DNA of 64,000 nucleotides from Zeaxanthinibacter enoshimensis (GCF_004362865.1 NZ_SNYI01000003.1:124001-188000); one strand, 5' to 3'. Counted from the stretch's first letter, positions 24,840 to 35,400 are shown. The notes: a model not told the origin generated them from the letters alone. Translations and numbers: made by a program.

Positions 24840-25055
24840 CTACCGGCCTGTCTGCTCCCTATACGTACTCTCAAAGATCTTATCGGCGTTGGCCGATTCA
24901 AACCCGTCCCGGCGGTGTTCCCTCCTGATCTCCGATTCCGGCAGGTGACGGTATTCGGGTAGCACGAGTCGCTCTGCGAACACCCCGGGATTTGAATGGT
25001 CTGAACCCTAGTAAATTCCGCTACTATCATATTCGCCATTGTCTGCTCTGCTCTA
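24840..25055 (-). pseudogene. Duplicated 3' end of the DUF1338 gene, decayed
   Basis: On the minus strand this stretch ends with the same codons as the intact DUF1338 gene (ESANADKIFEST region through the TAG at 24842-24840) and is about 90 percent identical to 28453-28590 over its first 140 nt. Further upstream identity falls, an approximately 10-nt deletion after ATCCCGGG breaks the frame, and similarity ends near 25055. It is therefore a broken copy of the last 70 or so codons. The repeats next to it are duplicated as well. Confidence 0.85.
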
Positions 25056-25381
25056 AAAGTCTCACGGTATTCAATTTTGTGAATATGCCTTCAGAAAAGG
25101 ATGCTGTTAGGATTGCCCTCTTTAAAGACTTATAAAATTAACTGCTAAGAGAATGTTTATTTCTCTCTTTCATGTTTTCCATATCTCATTCAAACTTAAA
25201 GCCCTGTTCAATGCTGTAATAGGGTAAAATAAATTTAATATTTATTTGAGTTAAAATTGGCCTGCAGAAACTCTTGAATTTTCCATATTTTTGCCCGTCA
25301 AAAAAAATCTCCATATCGTCCAACTCAAAAAATTATTTGCAATTATTTTGTTGGATCTCTTAACTTTAATGCTAGAATTCT
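25056..25381. other. AT-rich leader of the MBOAT gene
   Basis: About 325 nt between the pseudogene fragment and the MBOAT start, with very low GC. No gene, repeat or RNA is recognised. It presumably carries the promoter of the acetylation pair. Confidence 0.4.
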
Positions 25382-26830
25382 GTGCTTTTTAATTCTCTAG
25401 ATTTTGCCATTTTTTTACCGGTAGTATTCGTATTATATTGGTTCTTGTTCAGGACCAAATTACAAGCTCAGAATTTATTAATAGTAGCTGCAAGTTACCT
25501 CTTTTATGGTTGGTGGGATTACAGGTTCTTATCTCTCATATTATTCAGCACCATAGTGGATTACGGTGTAGGTTTAGCTTTAAATAATGCCAATAATGCG
25601 ATTAAGAAAAAGATCCTATTATGGATAAGTATAAGTGTTAATCTCGGATTTCTTGGATTCTTCAAATATTATAATTTTTTCCTCGATAATTTTCATAATG
25701 CATTCTCCTTTTTTGGCTATCAGTTAAATGCCAATTCTCTGAATATTATTTTACCGGTAGGGATCAGTTTTTATACTTTTCAAACTCTCAGTTATACCAT
25801 TGATGTTTATCGCGGCAACCTAAAACCTACACGTAATTTCATATCATTTGCAGCCTTTGTCAGCTTCTTTCCACAATTAGTGGCTGGGCCGATTGAAAGG
25901 GCAACACATCTATTACCTCAATTCTATAAAATTCGAAAATTCGATTACACTCTGGCAGTCTTGGGCTCCAGGCAAATTTTGTGGGGTTTGTTTAAGAAAA
26001 TTGTTATTGCAGATAATTCAGCGGAAATTGCCAATCAAATATTCAATAATTCAGACGTCTATTCCGGACCTACTTTATTGATAGGTGCATTTTTCTTTAC
26101 TTTTCAGATTTACGGTGATTTTTCAGGTTACTCGGATATTGCAATTGGAACCTCAAGGTTGTTTGGCTTCGACCTTATGAAGAATTTTGCATATCCCTAT
26201 TTTTCTAGGGATATAGCAGAATTTTGGCGGAGATGGCACATTTCGTTGTCGACATGGTTTAGGGATTACCTTTATATTCCACTCGGTGGGAGTCGAGGGG
26301 GTACATGGCTCAAGGTAAGAAATACCTTCATTATTTTTCTAGTTAGCGGTTTTTGGCATGGGGCCAACTGGACTTTTATCGTTTGGGGGGGATTAAATGC
26401 AATTTATTTTCTTCCTCTTTTGTTACTAAAGAGAAATCGCGTACACACTGATGTAGTGGCTGAAGGAAAAATATTTCCCTCACCCCGTGAAATATTGGCT
26501 ATGGGTTCTACTTTCCTTCTTACAGTTTTGGCATGGATTTTTTTCAGGGCAGAAAACGTCACACATGCATTGAGCTATATTGGAGGGATTTTCGAATTCA
26601 GTAATTGGACAGTGCCCGACTTTACAGAGATTAATCATGCAGTAATAATTTTTTATTTAATCATCTTTCTTGTCTTTATCGAATGGTTGGGGAGAGAAAA
26701 TGAATTCGCTTTGGAGAAGATACATTTTGCACCTTATCGTTCGCTGAGATGGGGCTTTTACATGGCGGTAATTCTACTGATGTTTATTTATACCGGTAAT
26801 CAGCAACAATTCATTTATTTTCAATTCTAA
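25382..26830 (+). CDS. MBOAT-family O-acyltransferase (AlgI/DltB-like)
   Basis: A 482-residue polytopic membrane protein. About eleven hydrophobic segments; the family's signature is WRRWHISLSTWFRDYLYIPLGG, with the catalytic-type His in SGFWHGANWTF. LPVGISFYTFQTLSYTIDVYRG and FFPQLVAGPIERA are also typical of AlgI. It would move acyl groups across the inner membrane to an exported polysaccharide. Start is GTG at 25382, since MLFNSLDFAIFLPVVF is the standard opening. GC is clearly lower than in surrounding genes. Followed after 7 nt by the SGNH partner. Confidence 0.93.
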   Translation: MLFNSLDFAIFLPVVFVLYWFLFRTKLQAQNLLIVAASYLFYGWWDYRFLSLILFSTIVDYGVGLALNNANNAIKKKILLWISISVNLGFLGFFKYYNFFLDNFHNAFSFFGYQLNANSLNIILPVGISFYTFQTLSYTIDVYRGNLKPTRNFISFAAFVSFFPQLVAGPIERATHLLPQFYKIRKFDYTLAVLGSRQILWGLFKKIVIADNSAEIANQIFNNSDVYSGPTLLIGAFFFTFQIYGDFSGYSDIAIGTSRLFGFDLMKNFAYPYFSRDIAEFWRRWHISLSTWFRDYLYIPLGGSRGGTWLKVRNTFIIFLVSGFWHGANWTFIVWGGLNAIYFLPLLLLKRNRVHTDVVAEGKIFPSPREILAMGSTFLLTVLAWIFFRAENVTHALSYIGGIFEFSNWTVPDFTEINHAVIIFYLIIFLVFIEWLGRENEFALEKIHFAPYRSLRWGFYMAVILLMFIYTGNQQQFIYFQF

Positions 26831-26837
26831 CAGTAAT

Positions 26838-27764
26838 ATGAGAAAATATTTGTTGAATATTTTAATATTTTTTTTCTGCGCGTGGATTCTGGGTGAGATA
26901 ATTATCCGCGTGTTTCACCTAGTTCCAGATATTCCTAAAAGAATTATTGAACCGGAAATGGGACTGCAGATTTATGAACCCGGACAGAGTGGTTACTATA
27001 CAATGGCTGAGGAAAAATGGAAGGTTAACCAGCATGGATGGGTAGGGGTCGCCAATTCAGGAAAAAAGGCTCAGATTTCTGTAATTGGCGATTCTTATAT
27101 TGAGAATCTTATGAATCCCCTACGATGTCACCAGGGGTATCTCCTGGAAAATTTACTGAAAGATTATTCTGTCTTTGAAGCAGGTAGATCAGGGGTCACT
27201 TTTATAGAAGCATTACAGATTTCAAAATTGCTAGACCCTAAGATAAACCCTAAATACCACCTGATATATGTGAATGAAGGGGATTTCAAGGAAAGTATAG
27301 CAGGAATACGTAGGTATAAAGACAGGGTACAAATAGATTTGGAACAGAAAAGAATATTACAAGCGGAACTTAAATCACCTGTTGCGAAACAAATTCTATA
27401 TTCGAATAAGTTCCTGTATTATCTCTATTTAAGGTTTCCCTTATTCGTGAGTGATCAGGACAAGAATAAAGTGGTCATAAATAAAACAGATAATAAAAAG
27501 TTCCACCAGGCTTTGATAGATCTTTTTGAGTTTTGTGAGGATGAATTTGATACTAATCGTATAATTTTAGTTTTTCATCCTAACACAGATCCGAATATTC
27601 AATCACTCGCGAAAAACGCTGGATTTAATACTATTAGTCTATATAAATCGGAAGAGGACAATTGGTCAATAAGCAGTGAAGATCCTCATTGGTCTTGTTA
27701 TGGGCATCAACAGGCAGCGGAACAAATAGCCTCTGAATTCCCAAAACTTCAGGAGGATATCTGA
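26838..27764 (+). CDS. SGNH-hydrolase-like protein, probable acetylation partner
   Basis: A 308-residue protein with an N-terminal membrane anchor (about 5-25) and an extracytoplasmic domain. ISVIGDSYIEN gives the GDS nucleophile block, and SEDPHWSCYGHQQAAEQIA near the C-terminus gives the Asp-x-His pair seen in AlgJ/AlgX-like SGNH enzymes. It probably receives acyl groups from the MBOAT protein and puts them on a glycan. It is translated with the MBOAT gene (7-nt gap) and shares its low GC. The polysaccharide is not identified in this window. Confidence 0.82.
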   Translation: MRKYLLNILIFFFCAWILGEIIIRVFHLVPDIPKRIIEPEMGLQIYEPGQSGYYTMAEEKWKVNQHGWVGVANSGKKAQISVIGDSYIENLMNPLRCHQGYLLENLLKDYSVFEAGRSGVTFIEALQISKLLDPKINPKYHLIYVNEGDFKESIAGIRRYKDRVQIDLEQKRILQAELKSPVAKQILYSNKFLYYLYLRFPLFVSDQDKNKVVINKTDNKKFHQALIDLFEFCEDEFDTNRIILVFHPNTDPNIQSLAKNAGFNTISLYKSEEDNWSISSEDPHWSCYGHQQAAEQIASEFPKLQEDI

Positions 27765-27894
27765 TCCATTATTAATATTAAGTGTTCTTATAGGCGTTGA
27801 GGCAAATATTCTGGGAATGTTATGTAGGCAAAAAGGGGAATATCTCCCAAACCCCAATCTCCACATTTTTCCTGCCCAGCTAGCCTTTTTTGGA

Positions 27895-28452
27895 CAGAAA
27901 GGTAGGCTGCGAACAGCCGAAGGCTCGCCTAGAACTTCAAACCTCGAACCTCAAACTTCAAACTTCAAACTTCCAGGTCACACCGGGATACCGTCACGAA
28001 GTAGTGACGCGGTGATGCGGTGGTGCGGTGATACGGTGATGCGGTGACACAGTGACGCAGAAAGGGTACACCTGGGACACAGTTATGCCGTTGAGAATTG
28101 ATGCGGTGATGTGGGCACGGCAGGCTTCGAATTTACCTACCGTAGGTAGGCTTCGAACCTCAAACTTCAAACTTCAAACTTCCAGGTCATACTGGGACGC
28201 ACGAATAAGTGACGCGGTGATACGGTGACACGGTGACGCAGAAAGGGTACACCTGGGACATAGTTAAGCCGTGGAGAATTGATGCGGTGATGTGGGCACG
28301 GCAGGCTTTGAACCGCAAACCGCAAACCACTTCCTCAAACCTCAAACCTCAAACTTCGAATTTACCTACCGTAGGTAGGCTTCGAACCTCAAATTTACCT
28401 GCCGTAGGCAGGCCTCAAACCTCGAATTTACCTGCCGAAGGCAGGCCTCAAA
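27895..28452 (-). repeat. Composite intergenic repeat, block R8 with an internal tandem duplication
   Basis: A' arrays alternate with 8-mer arrays (GTGATGCG/GTGATACG/GTGACACG). A segment beginning TCCAGGTCA at 27972 and 28181 is repeated with a period of about 209 nt and includes GGGTACACCTGGGACA and GAATTGATGCGGTGATGTGG. Palindromes ACCTACCGTAGGTAGG (twice), CCTGCCGTAGGCAGG and CCTGCCGAAGGCAGG are embedded in the 7-mers. The last A' unit touches the DUF1338 stop codon (28455-28453). Confidence 0.88.
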
Positions 28453-29358
28453 CTACCGTCCCGTCTGCTCCCTATACGTACTCTCAAAGATCTTATCGGC
28501 GTTGGCCGATTCAAAACCATCGCGGCGGTGTTCCCTCCTGATCTCAGTTGCCGGCAGGTGACGGTATTCGGGTAGCACGAGTCGCTCTGCAAATTCCACG
28601 TAACTTCCCGGGATCTCCATGGTCTCACCCCCGGCGAATTCGGCTTCTATCATCTTCGCCACCGTACTGCTCTGTTTCAGGAGTCCGTCTTTACTTACTT
28701 TTACTTTCCCGCCGGCCGTATTTAATTTTATTCCTATGCCTTCCAGGAAACGGTTGAACTTCTCTACCGTATTGTATTTATCGCCGAACTCGTGCACGCT
28801 CAGGGTATAGTGGTTCAGGTAATAGCGGTTATAGATCACCCAGGCGGCGTATTCACTTTCGGCAGCGAGGGTATTATACTCTTCTACGGTAGGCAGTTCC
28901 CATAACGTTTTGTGAAAGAATGCGCCCACCTCTTCGGGGTTGTCCAGGTTTAACTGGTCTACCGGGTCAGCAGTGATGTCCCTGGTATATTTATTAATGA
29001 TCTTCCTGGATTCTTCGGATAGTTCTTCTACCCGTAATTCGCTCATAAAGATGCGGGGGTATTCCGCCGAGGGCGGGGCATACCAGTAGGCATCCAGCTT
29101 CTTGCCGGGGAAATTATGGTAATCCTTCCGGGAGTAGCCGTAGTGCAGGAAGATCTTTTCTAACGATGAAATCCCTAGGTTAGGTACTCCCAGGGTGCGG
29201 AAGGCGATATGGTCATTGACGATCTCGGTTTCATCCATAATGATGCCTTCAGCGATCATGGCATTGCTGATCTTCTTTACATCGGGTACCCGTTCTTTGT
29301 AGGGTGCAAAAAGCACATCAAAAACGGAATCTAAGGGGGTATTATCTATGGTGATCAT
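28453..29358 (-). CDS. DUF1338 / 2-oxoadipate dioxygenase-decarboxylase-like (HglS family)
   Basis: A 301-residue VOC-like iron enzyme of the DUF1338 family. NDHIAFRTLG gives the first metal His, LSVHEFGDKYNT the second, and a Glu in the C-terminal part probably the third. Characterised relatives convert 2-oxoadipate to 2-hydroxyglutarate in bacterial lysine breakdown. FPGKKLDAYWYAPPSAEYPRIFMSEL matches the family around residue 85-110. Divergent from a LysR gene with a 70-nt gap, which probably regulates it. Its last 70 codons occur again as a fragment at 24840-25055. Confidence 0.85.
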   Translation of the reverse strand: MITIDNTPLDSVFDVLFAPYKERVPDVKKISNAMIAEGIIMDETEIVNDHIAFRTLGVPNLGISSLEKIFLHYGYSRKDYHNFPGKKLDAYWYAPPSAEYPRIFMSELRVEELSEESRKIINKYTRDITADPVDQLNLDNPEEVGAFFHKTLWELPTVEEYNTLAAESEYAAWVIYNRYYLNHYTLSVHEFGDKYNTVEKFNRFLEGIGIKLNTAGGKVKVSKDGLLKQSSTVAKMIEAEFAGGETMEIPGSYVEFAERLVLPEYRHLPATEIRREHRRDGFESANADKIFESTYREQTGR

Positions 29359-29428
29359 GTCATTATCTTTTGTGTTACTCCAAAATTAAACGTAGTTTTA
29401 ATCGGAACCAATTCTTATTATTGATTGA

Positions 29429-30331
29429 ATGATAAGTAAATCAAATCAATTAGAGCTGCGCGAACTGCGTTCTTTTGTCGTCCTGGCGGGGACATTACAT
29501 TATGGCAGGGCAGCAGAAGAACTGCACCTGAGCCAGAGTGCCCTCAGTCAGCAGATCATGCAGCTGGAGCGTATGCTTGGTCACAAATTATTTGACCGCA
29601 CCAACAGGCGGGTAGCCCTTAGCAAGGCCGGGGAACTCTTGTTGCCGGAAGCAGGGCGAATCCTGCAGCAGGTGGAAAGTTCTGTCAGTTCCTGGGAGCG
29701 TACCATGGCCGGGCAGGCCGGGCAGCTGAATATCGGGTTCGTGGGCTCTGCCATGCAATCATATCTTCCTCCCCTATTAAAATCCTTTTCGGCCAGCCAC
29801 CCGGAGATCCGGTTTACGCTGGAGGAACTGACCAATGCCGAGCAACTGGAGGGACTGGAACACGGGTTGATCGATATCGCTTTCATGCGCTCTAACCGGG
29901 TTCCGGAGGATGTACAACTGCAGTCGGTTTTCACCGAGAACCTCTGCCTGGTGCTCCCGCAGGACCACCCTTTAGATGCTTCCAGTTTCAGGGATATGAG
30001 CCAGGTTGCCGAGGAATCTTTCGTGCTCTTCCCGAACGAGAACAGCCCCCGTTACTACCAGCAGATCCAGAACCTCTGCGCCGATCATGGCTTTAGCCCC
30101 AGGATCGCCCACCGTTCCATTCACGGGCCTACTATTTTCAGCCTGGTGGAAAACGGGATGGGTATCTCTATTATTCCGAATTCGTTACGGGATAAACAAC
30201 AATACAAGGTCAAGTTTATTGAGCTTACCGATATTCCCCAAAAGACCGAACTTTTCGCCGCCTGGAAAAAGGGGAATGAAAATCCTGCACTGCCACGATT
30301 CAAACGCGCCATAGATTTAGAAACGAGATAA
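29429..30331 (+). CDS. LysR-family transcription regulator
   Basis: A 300-residue regulator: winged helix at about 8-66 (FVVLAGTLHYGRAAEELHLSQSALSQQI) and a periplasmic-binding-protein-like effector domain at 92-295 (LNIGFVGSAMQSYLPPLLKSF). As usual for the family it is divergent from a likely target, the DUF1338 gene, with 70 nt between starts. A T-rich segment there could hold both promoters. The effector is unknown; a lysine-degradation acid would fit the neighbour but is only inference. Confidence 0.92.
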   Translation: MISKSNQLELRELRSFVVLAGTLHYGRAAEELHLSQSALSQQIMQLERMLGHKLFDRTNRRVALSKAGELLLPEAGRILQQVESSVSSWERTMAGQAGQLNIGFVGSAMQSYLPPLLKSFSASHPEIRFTLEELTNAEQLEGLEHGLIDIAFMRSNRVPEDVQLQSVFTENLCLVLPQDHPLDASSFRDMSQVAEESFVLFPNENSPRYYQQIQNLCADHGFSPRIAHRSIHGPTIFSLVENGMGISIIPNSLRDKQQYKVKFIELTDIPQKTELFAAWKKGNENPALPRFKRAIDLETR

Positions 30332-30566
30332 TTAAAAGATAGCTATAGAATATAATATCCGTATGAAGATTATATTTTCCAATTGATACCTGGAAATGTT
30401 AATATTTCAAGTTTCCGGGGCATTAAGTTGCTTTATTACAACAGGTTAACTTTCTTTGCGCCCTTTTATGTTCATTTTAACGATAATTTTTTGAAAAATA
30501 AATTGTTATAATAGGGTAAAGTAGAAGATTATTTCATTCTGACGTTCCCCACATCCCCCCAAACGA

Positions 30567-31001
30567 ATGGAAAATATGAAGATCTTATTGGTTGAAGACA
30601 ATGAAGGTGATATCCTGCTCACCCAGGAGGCTTTGTTTGAGAATGATTCTGAAATAGACCTAAAAATTGTCAGGGATGGGCAGTCAGCTCTGGACTATGT
30701 TTTTAAAAGAAATCGATATGCGGAAGCAGAGAGTCCGGACCTGATCCTTCTTGATATTAATATTCCGCGAATGAACGGGCACGAAGTGCTTAAGGCTATT
30801 AAAACATCGGAATACAGGGCAATTCCCGTGGTCATACTAACCACCTCTACAGCTGAGAACGATATTGTACAGGCCTATACCAATGGCGTTAATGCCTATG
30901 TGGTCAAGGATTTTATATTTGAGGATCTCAATCATGTCGTAACCCAGATCCAGTATTTCTGGAATTCTGTAGCTACCTTACCCGTAAAGAAATATGCTTA
31001 A
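30567..31001 (+). CDS. Single-domain response regulator (Rcp1-like)
   Basis: A 144-residue receiver domain without an output part. Acidic pocket VEDNEGD, phospho-acceptor Asp63 in LILLDINIPRMNG, Thr in VILTTST and Lys in VVKDF. The N- and C-terminal extensions match the Rcp1 type that partners phytochrome-like or multi-PAS kinases. A second start (MKILLVED) lies three codons in. The stop region overlaps the next gene by 8 nt, so this is the first gene of a three-gene phosphorelay operon. Confidence 0.9.
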   Translation: MENMKILLVEDNEGDILLTQEALFENDSEIDLKIVRDGQSALDYVFKRNRYAEAESPDLILLDINIPRMNGHEVLKAIKTSEYRAIPVVILTTSTAENDIVQAYTNGVNAYVVKDFIFEDLNHVVTQIQYFWNSVATLPVKKYA

Positions 31002-32016
31002 GGATAAGAACAGCTACCGTTTACTGATCATTGAAGATAACCTGGGGGATGCAGTTCTTATAGAAGATTACCTGGAAGAATGTTTTAGCCACGTACTTCT
31101 TCACAAAGTAGAGACATACCAGCAGGCACGTACTGTTCTCCAATCCTCCAAGACCTTTGACCTTATCTTACTGGATCTTACCTTACCTGACCTCCAGGGG
31201 GAAGAGCTTGTAGTCAGAATTCTCGAACTTGCACCCCAAATACCTGTTGTAGCATTAACAGGAGTGAATAACATTGCATTCAGTGTAAAGGCATTGCAGC
31301 TGGGAGTGTCTGATTATATCCTGAAAGACGAACTTTCCGCCTTGTCTCTTTACAAGAATATCATCCATAATATTGAGCGAAAAAAATATTACCTGGACCT
31401 TAAATCTTCTGAGAAACGCTACAATGATCTTTTTCATTTGAGTCCCCAGCCTATGTGGGTATATGAGCTGGACAGCCTGCGTATACTGGATGTGAATGAA
31501 GCTGCGGTACGTCATTATGGGTATACCGAAGAGGAATTCCTGGGCCTGGACTTGTTTGGGTTGCGCCCCCCGGAAGAGCGAATGACCTTACAGGAGAATA
31601 TCGAGATCATTAAGAATACACGACGCACCTACGGATATGGGGTTTATACTCATATGAAGAAAGATGGTTCCCTCATTACCGTAGAAGTACACGGTAATGA
31701 AATGGAATATGATGGACTATATGCCCGGATTGTTACCGTGAATGATATCACCAAATCCCTCAAACATACCGAGGCCATCCAAAATCAGAACGAATTATTG
31801 CGCGAGATAGCATGGATCCAGTCACACAAATTGCGTGCACCCTTATCCCGTATGATGGGGTTGTTGGATGTGCTGAAGGACGTACAAAATGCGGATGATC
31901 CTGAGGAACTGAAATTTTGCCACGAACAAATAGAAAATTCCGCCAGGGAATTGGATGATATTATCCGCACAATTGTAAATAAGGCAGAAATGTCGCAGGA
32001 AATTACGAGCAGATGA
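30994..32016 (+). CDS. Receiver-PAS-HisKA protein without an ATPase domain
   Basis: A 340-residue protein: receiver domain at 1-125 (acceptor Asp61 in LILLDLTLPDLQG), PAS domain at about 138-255 and a final helical hairpin with WIQSHKLRAPLSRM, where His278 corresponds to the H-box histidine. The chain stops about 60 residues later, so the HATPase domain expected of a kinase is absent. Hence it probably acts as a phosphotransfer or dimerisation protein. It overlaps the receiver gene before it by 8 nt and the one after by 4 nt. Confidence 0.85.
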   Translation: MLKDKNSYRLLIIEDNLGDAVLIEDYLEECFSHVLLHKVETYQQARTVLQSSKTFDLILLDLTLPDLQGEELVVRILELAPQIPVVALTGVNNIAFSVKALQLGVSDYILKDELSALSLYKNIIHNIERKKYYLDLKSSEKRYNDLFHLSPQPMWVYELDSLRILDVNEAAVRHYGYTEEEFLGLDLFGLRPPEERMTLQENIEIIKNTRRTYGYGVYTHMKKDGSLITVEVHGNEMEYDGLYARIVTVNDITKSLKHTEAIQNQNELLREIAWIQSHKLRAPLSRMMGLLDVLKDVQNADDPEELKFCHEQIENSARELDDIIRTIVNKAEMSQEITSR

Positions 32017-32414
32017 CCGCGGAAACACTCATCATAGATGATGATAAGGTTATATGTTACCTGCATAAAAGGATCTGTGGCAAAGCCAGCCTGCCTAATC
32101 CTACAACATTTTCAGAGCCCTGTGTTGCTCTCGATTACATTTCTCAGCGCAATTCAGAAGATTTTTTCTTCCTGGTCTTTCTGGATATCAATATGCCTGG
32201 AAAATCGGGCTGGGATGTTTTGCAGGAACTGGAAGCGCTCTCCCTTACCTCAAAAACTTACATTGTTCTTGTGACGTCCTCTATTGATAAACTGGATAAG
32301 GATAAGGCGAAAAATTATCCCCTGGTCCAGGAGTTTGTATCCAAACCCCTGACAGAAACCAAAGCTGCAGAGCTTCTCGAAGCTGCTACTGAATACTGGG
32401 AGCCCGGAATCTAG
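32013..32414 (+). CDS. Single-domain response regulator
   Basis: A 133-residue receiver: acidic IIDDDKV, acceptor Asp58 in FLVFLDINMPGKSG, Thr/Ser in VLVTSS and Lys in FVSKPL. There is no output domain. Its ATG overlaps the preceding stop (ATGA), so it is coupled to the receiver-PAS-HisKA gene. It ends 5 nt from the stop of the convergent kinase gene. Together the four genes look like one signalling unit; the output is not encoded here. Confidence 0.88.
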   Translation: MTAETLIIDDDKVICYLHKRICGKASLPNPTTFSEPCVALDYISQRNSEDFFFLVFLDINMPGKSGWDVLQELEALSLTSKTYIVLVTSSIDKLDKDKAKNYPLVQEFVSKPLTETKAAELLEAATEYWEPGI

Positions 32415-32419
32415 TGTAT

Positions 32420-35400
32420 TTATTTCTTACGAATACTAAACAGGAACGTACTTCCCTGCCCAACTTCGCTCTCTACCATTATAGTGCCTCCTAATTTTTC
32501 CACAATTTTTTTCGTGATTGCCAATCCCATCCCTGAACCCTGGATCTTTTTGGTCTGAAGGCGTTGGAAGATAATAAAGATCTTTTCACGAAATTCCTGT
32601 TCTATCCCGATCCCATTATCGGTTACTTCAAAGATCCAATGTGTATCTGAGTCCTTCCAGCGAAGTGTTATCACAGGCGGCACTTCTTCCTTACTGTATT
32701 TTAAACTGTTATCAATAAGGTTCTGGATTACCTGTGACAATAACACTCGGACTGTATAAACCGTGGGCAGAGGTTCCGGGATAACCAGGGTTGCCTCCTT
32801 TTCTTCCAGTAAATTCTTGTACAGGATCTGGATCTCGTCAATGACTTCCTGAACCGGGAATTCCTCCTTGGCCTCCTCGAACTGCCCGACTCTGGAATAA
32901 TCAAGCAGGTCTTGTATAATGGTTCGCATCCGCTTAGCTCCATCCACCGCGAAATTGATATAGGTCTGGGCTCGTTCGTCCAGCTGGGGTTTATATTTTT
33001 TATCTAATTGGGTTAGAAAACTTCCGATCATTCTCAACGGTTCCTGGAGATCATGAGATGCCACATAAGCAAAGTGTTCTAATTCCGTGTTAGATGCTGC
33101 TAATTGGCTGTTTTTTTCATACAATTCCTTGTTCAGCAGCAATAATTCTTTCTCGATGGATTTTTTATCCGTAATGTCCTTAGCCACACAGAAAATATCA
33201 CCTCCTTTGTCAGGAACATTAATACTCCAGGCAAGCCAACGAGGCTCACCGGCCTTGGTCATATACCGAATTTCAAAATAAGGTGTGGCATCCCCGACAA
33301 CTACCCGTTTAAATTCTTCCACTGATTTTTCAAGGTCTTCCGGGTATACAAATTCCGTAAAATGCCTGCCTATGACCTCAGAGATCTCGTATCCGAAATT
33401 CTCAGTAACAGACTGGTTGATTTTTTTAATATAACCCGAAGAATCAGCGGTGCAGATCAGATCGGGCACCGAGGCAAAAATAAGTTCCAACTGGTCCAGC
33501 AGCTTTTTGCGACGGATTTCCGATCCCAGGTAATAGGGCATATCCTGTAGACGGCGATCCATCAGATCTTCAGATGAACTGTTTGCTTTGATATTAAATA
33601 CTACCAGTACACCAATAATTTTCTTTTCAGCAAGCAAAGGAATTCCGTATGCTACATCAAGTCCTAGTTCTTTAGCCTGGCGGTACCTTGTAAAGCCCGA
33701 ATCTTCAGCTCCGATACCCCTAACATAAATATTTGAAACCTGTTGGTAGATACTGGCATATAGTGCATCATCTTTAGCCAGGTCTACAGTTGATACGTCT
33801 TTATAAAAGGAGCTGAATTTGTCATTAATTGCATAACCCGATACAAGCTCCAATTGCTGGTTGTAGTCTCCAAAGAGCCACATTTCGGTAACTTCAGCAT
33901 TTACGGTCCTGCCAACGGCTTCGGTCACTAAATCCAAGGTGTCCCCAACACTCAGAGAACGAGAAAAGATATGAGAGACCTGCTGAACCAGATCCCGGTT
34001 TACCTGTTCCGCTTTCCGAAAGCTTATCTCGCGCTGTATGGAAATATAATGAGTAATATGATTATCATCGTCAACCACAGGGGAAATTGAGAGATTCACA
34101 TAATAAGGCTCGCCATCTTTACTGTAGTTGACGATATCTACGTCCATTGGCTTATCATTCTCCAATACTTTTAAGGCCTCCCGGATGACTGAAGTGTCCG
34201 TTCGGGGGCCATGTAAAATGCGCGGGGTTTGTCCCTTGAGTTCTTTCAACTTGTACCCACTGAGCTTTTCATATGCTGTATTCGCAAAAACAATAGGGTA
34301 GTCCGCAGGTGAGATCTCTGGCTTAACTTCAGTGATCAGGATGGCGTCTTTAGTGTTCTTGATGGCCGAAGCATAAAGTTCAAGCCGCCTTTCCTTCTCG
34401 TATTCCTCGGTTACATCCTGCATGGCTCCAACCATCCTCACCGCTTTCCCGGACGGGTCCCGGATAATAAAACCACGGTCCTGCAATCTCAGGTAATGTC
34501 CATCTGCATGTTTAAACCGGTAGTAACTATTCCAATTCAATGCTTTTCCCTGCAAGGCTTGCTCTAAGCTTTCCTGCACCCTGTCATTATCTTCGGGATG
34601 TAATCGGGAGGACCATTCAGAGAAATTAATATTTGGGTCTACATGATCGGTATACCCAAGGTTTTCAGCGAAATTATCACTCCAGTACAGGGCATTATTT
34701 TCAATGTCCCAATCATATATGGTATCCCATGTTGCCTGTGAAACATAATCATATCGTTCGTTGATATCACGAAGGGCTGCTTTGTTATTATAGGCTTCAG
34801 ACTCGTCAACCACCGTAGAGATTACGAGGTCCTGATCAAATAATGGGATTGTATTAATGTTAACTACAAGTCGTTCATTTGTCTTGGTGTATGCCTCTAT
34901 CTCTTTCCATGCCAGTATACCGTCGCGACCGCTCCCGAGGTACTCTTCAATTTTTTGATAATATTTCTTCCTCAGTTCCGGGTCCGGTACGCACTTCTTT
35001 ATGACATCGCCGATATCACCCACCTCCTCTAATTTCCATCCTAGGATGGTTGTGAAGTTAGGATTCAAATAAGTTACCCTGCCATCACTTATCCTGTTTA
35101 CGATGATCCCGAGAGGAATATTGTTAAGAGTAGTCTCGATGAAATCCAGATGATGCTTTATGCTCTGCTCTCTTAATTCCGTATCGGTTATATCCTGGGT
35201 AGTTCCGCGGAAAACTAAGGCCTTATTATCTTTGCTCTTTACAAGATGACCCCGCTGGTGCAGCCATTTAATGTTTCCGTTCGGGAGTTTAACCTGGTGC
35301 TTCAGATCAAGTGTATCTTTTTCCCCATTTAAAATTAAGGCTATTTCTTTCTCAAAAACGGCTCGATCACCTGGTACAACTAAACGGGCAAAATCTTCAT

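Noticed and set aside
24840-25055. A separate small gene (77-codon ORF on the minus strand)
   Set aside because: The ORF is in a shifted frame across a duplicated gene end with a deletion; the DNA match to the DUF1338 gene explains it.
27895-28452. Insertion sequence
   Set aside because: No transposase frame in or near any repeat block, and no terminal inverted repeats with target duplications visible.
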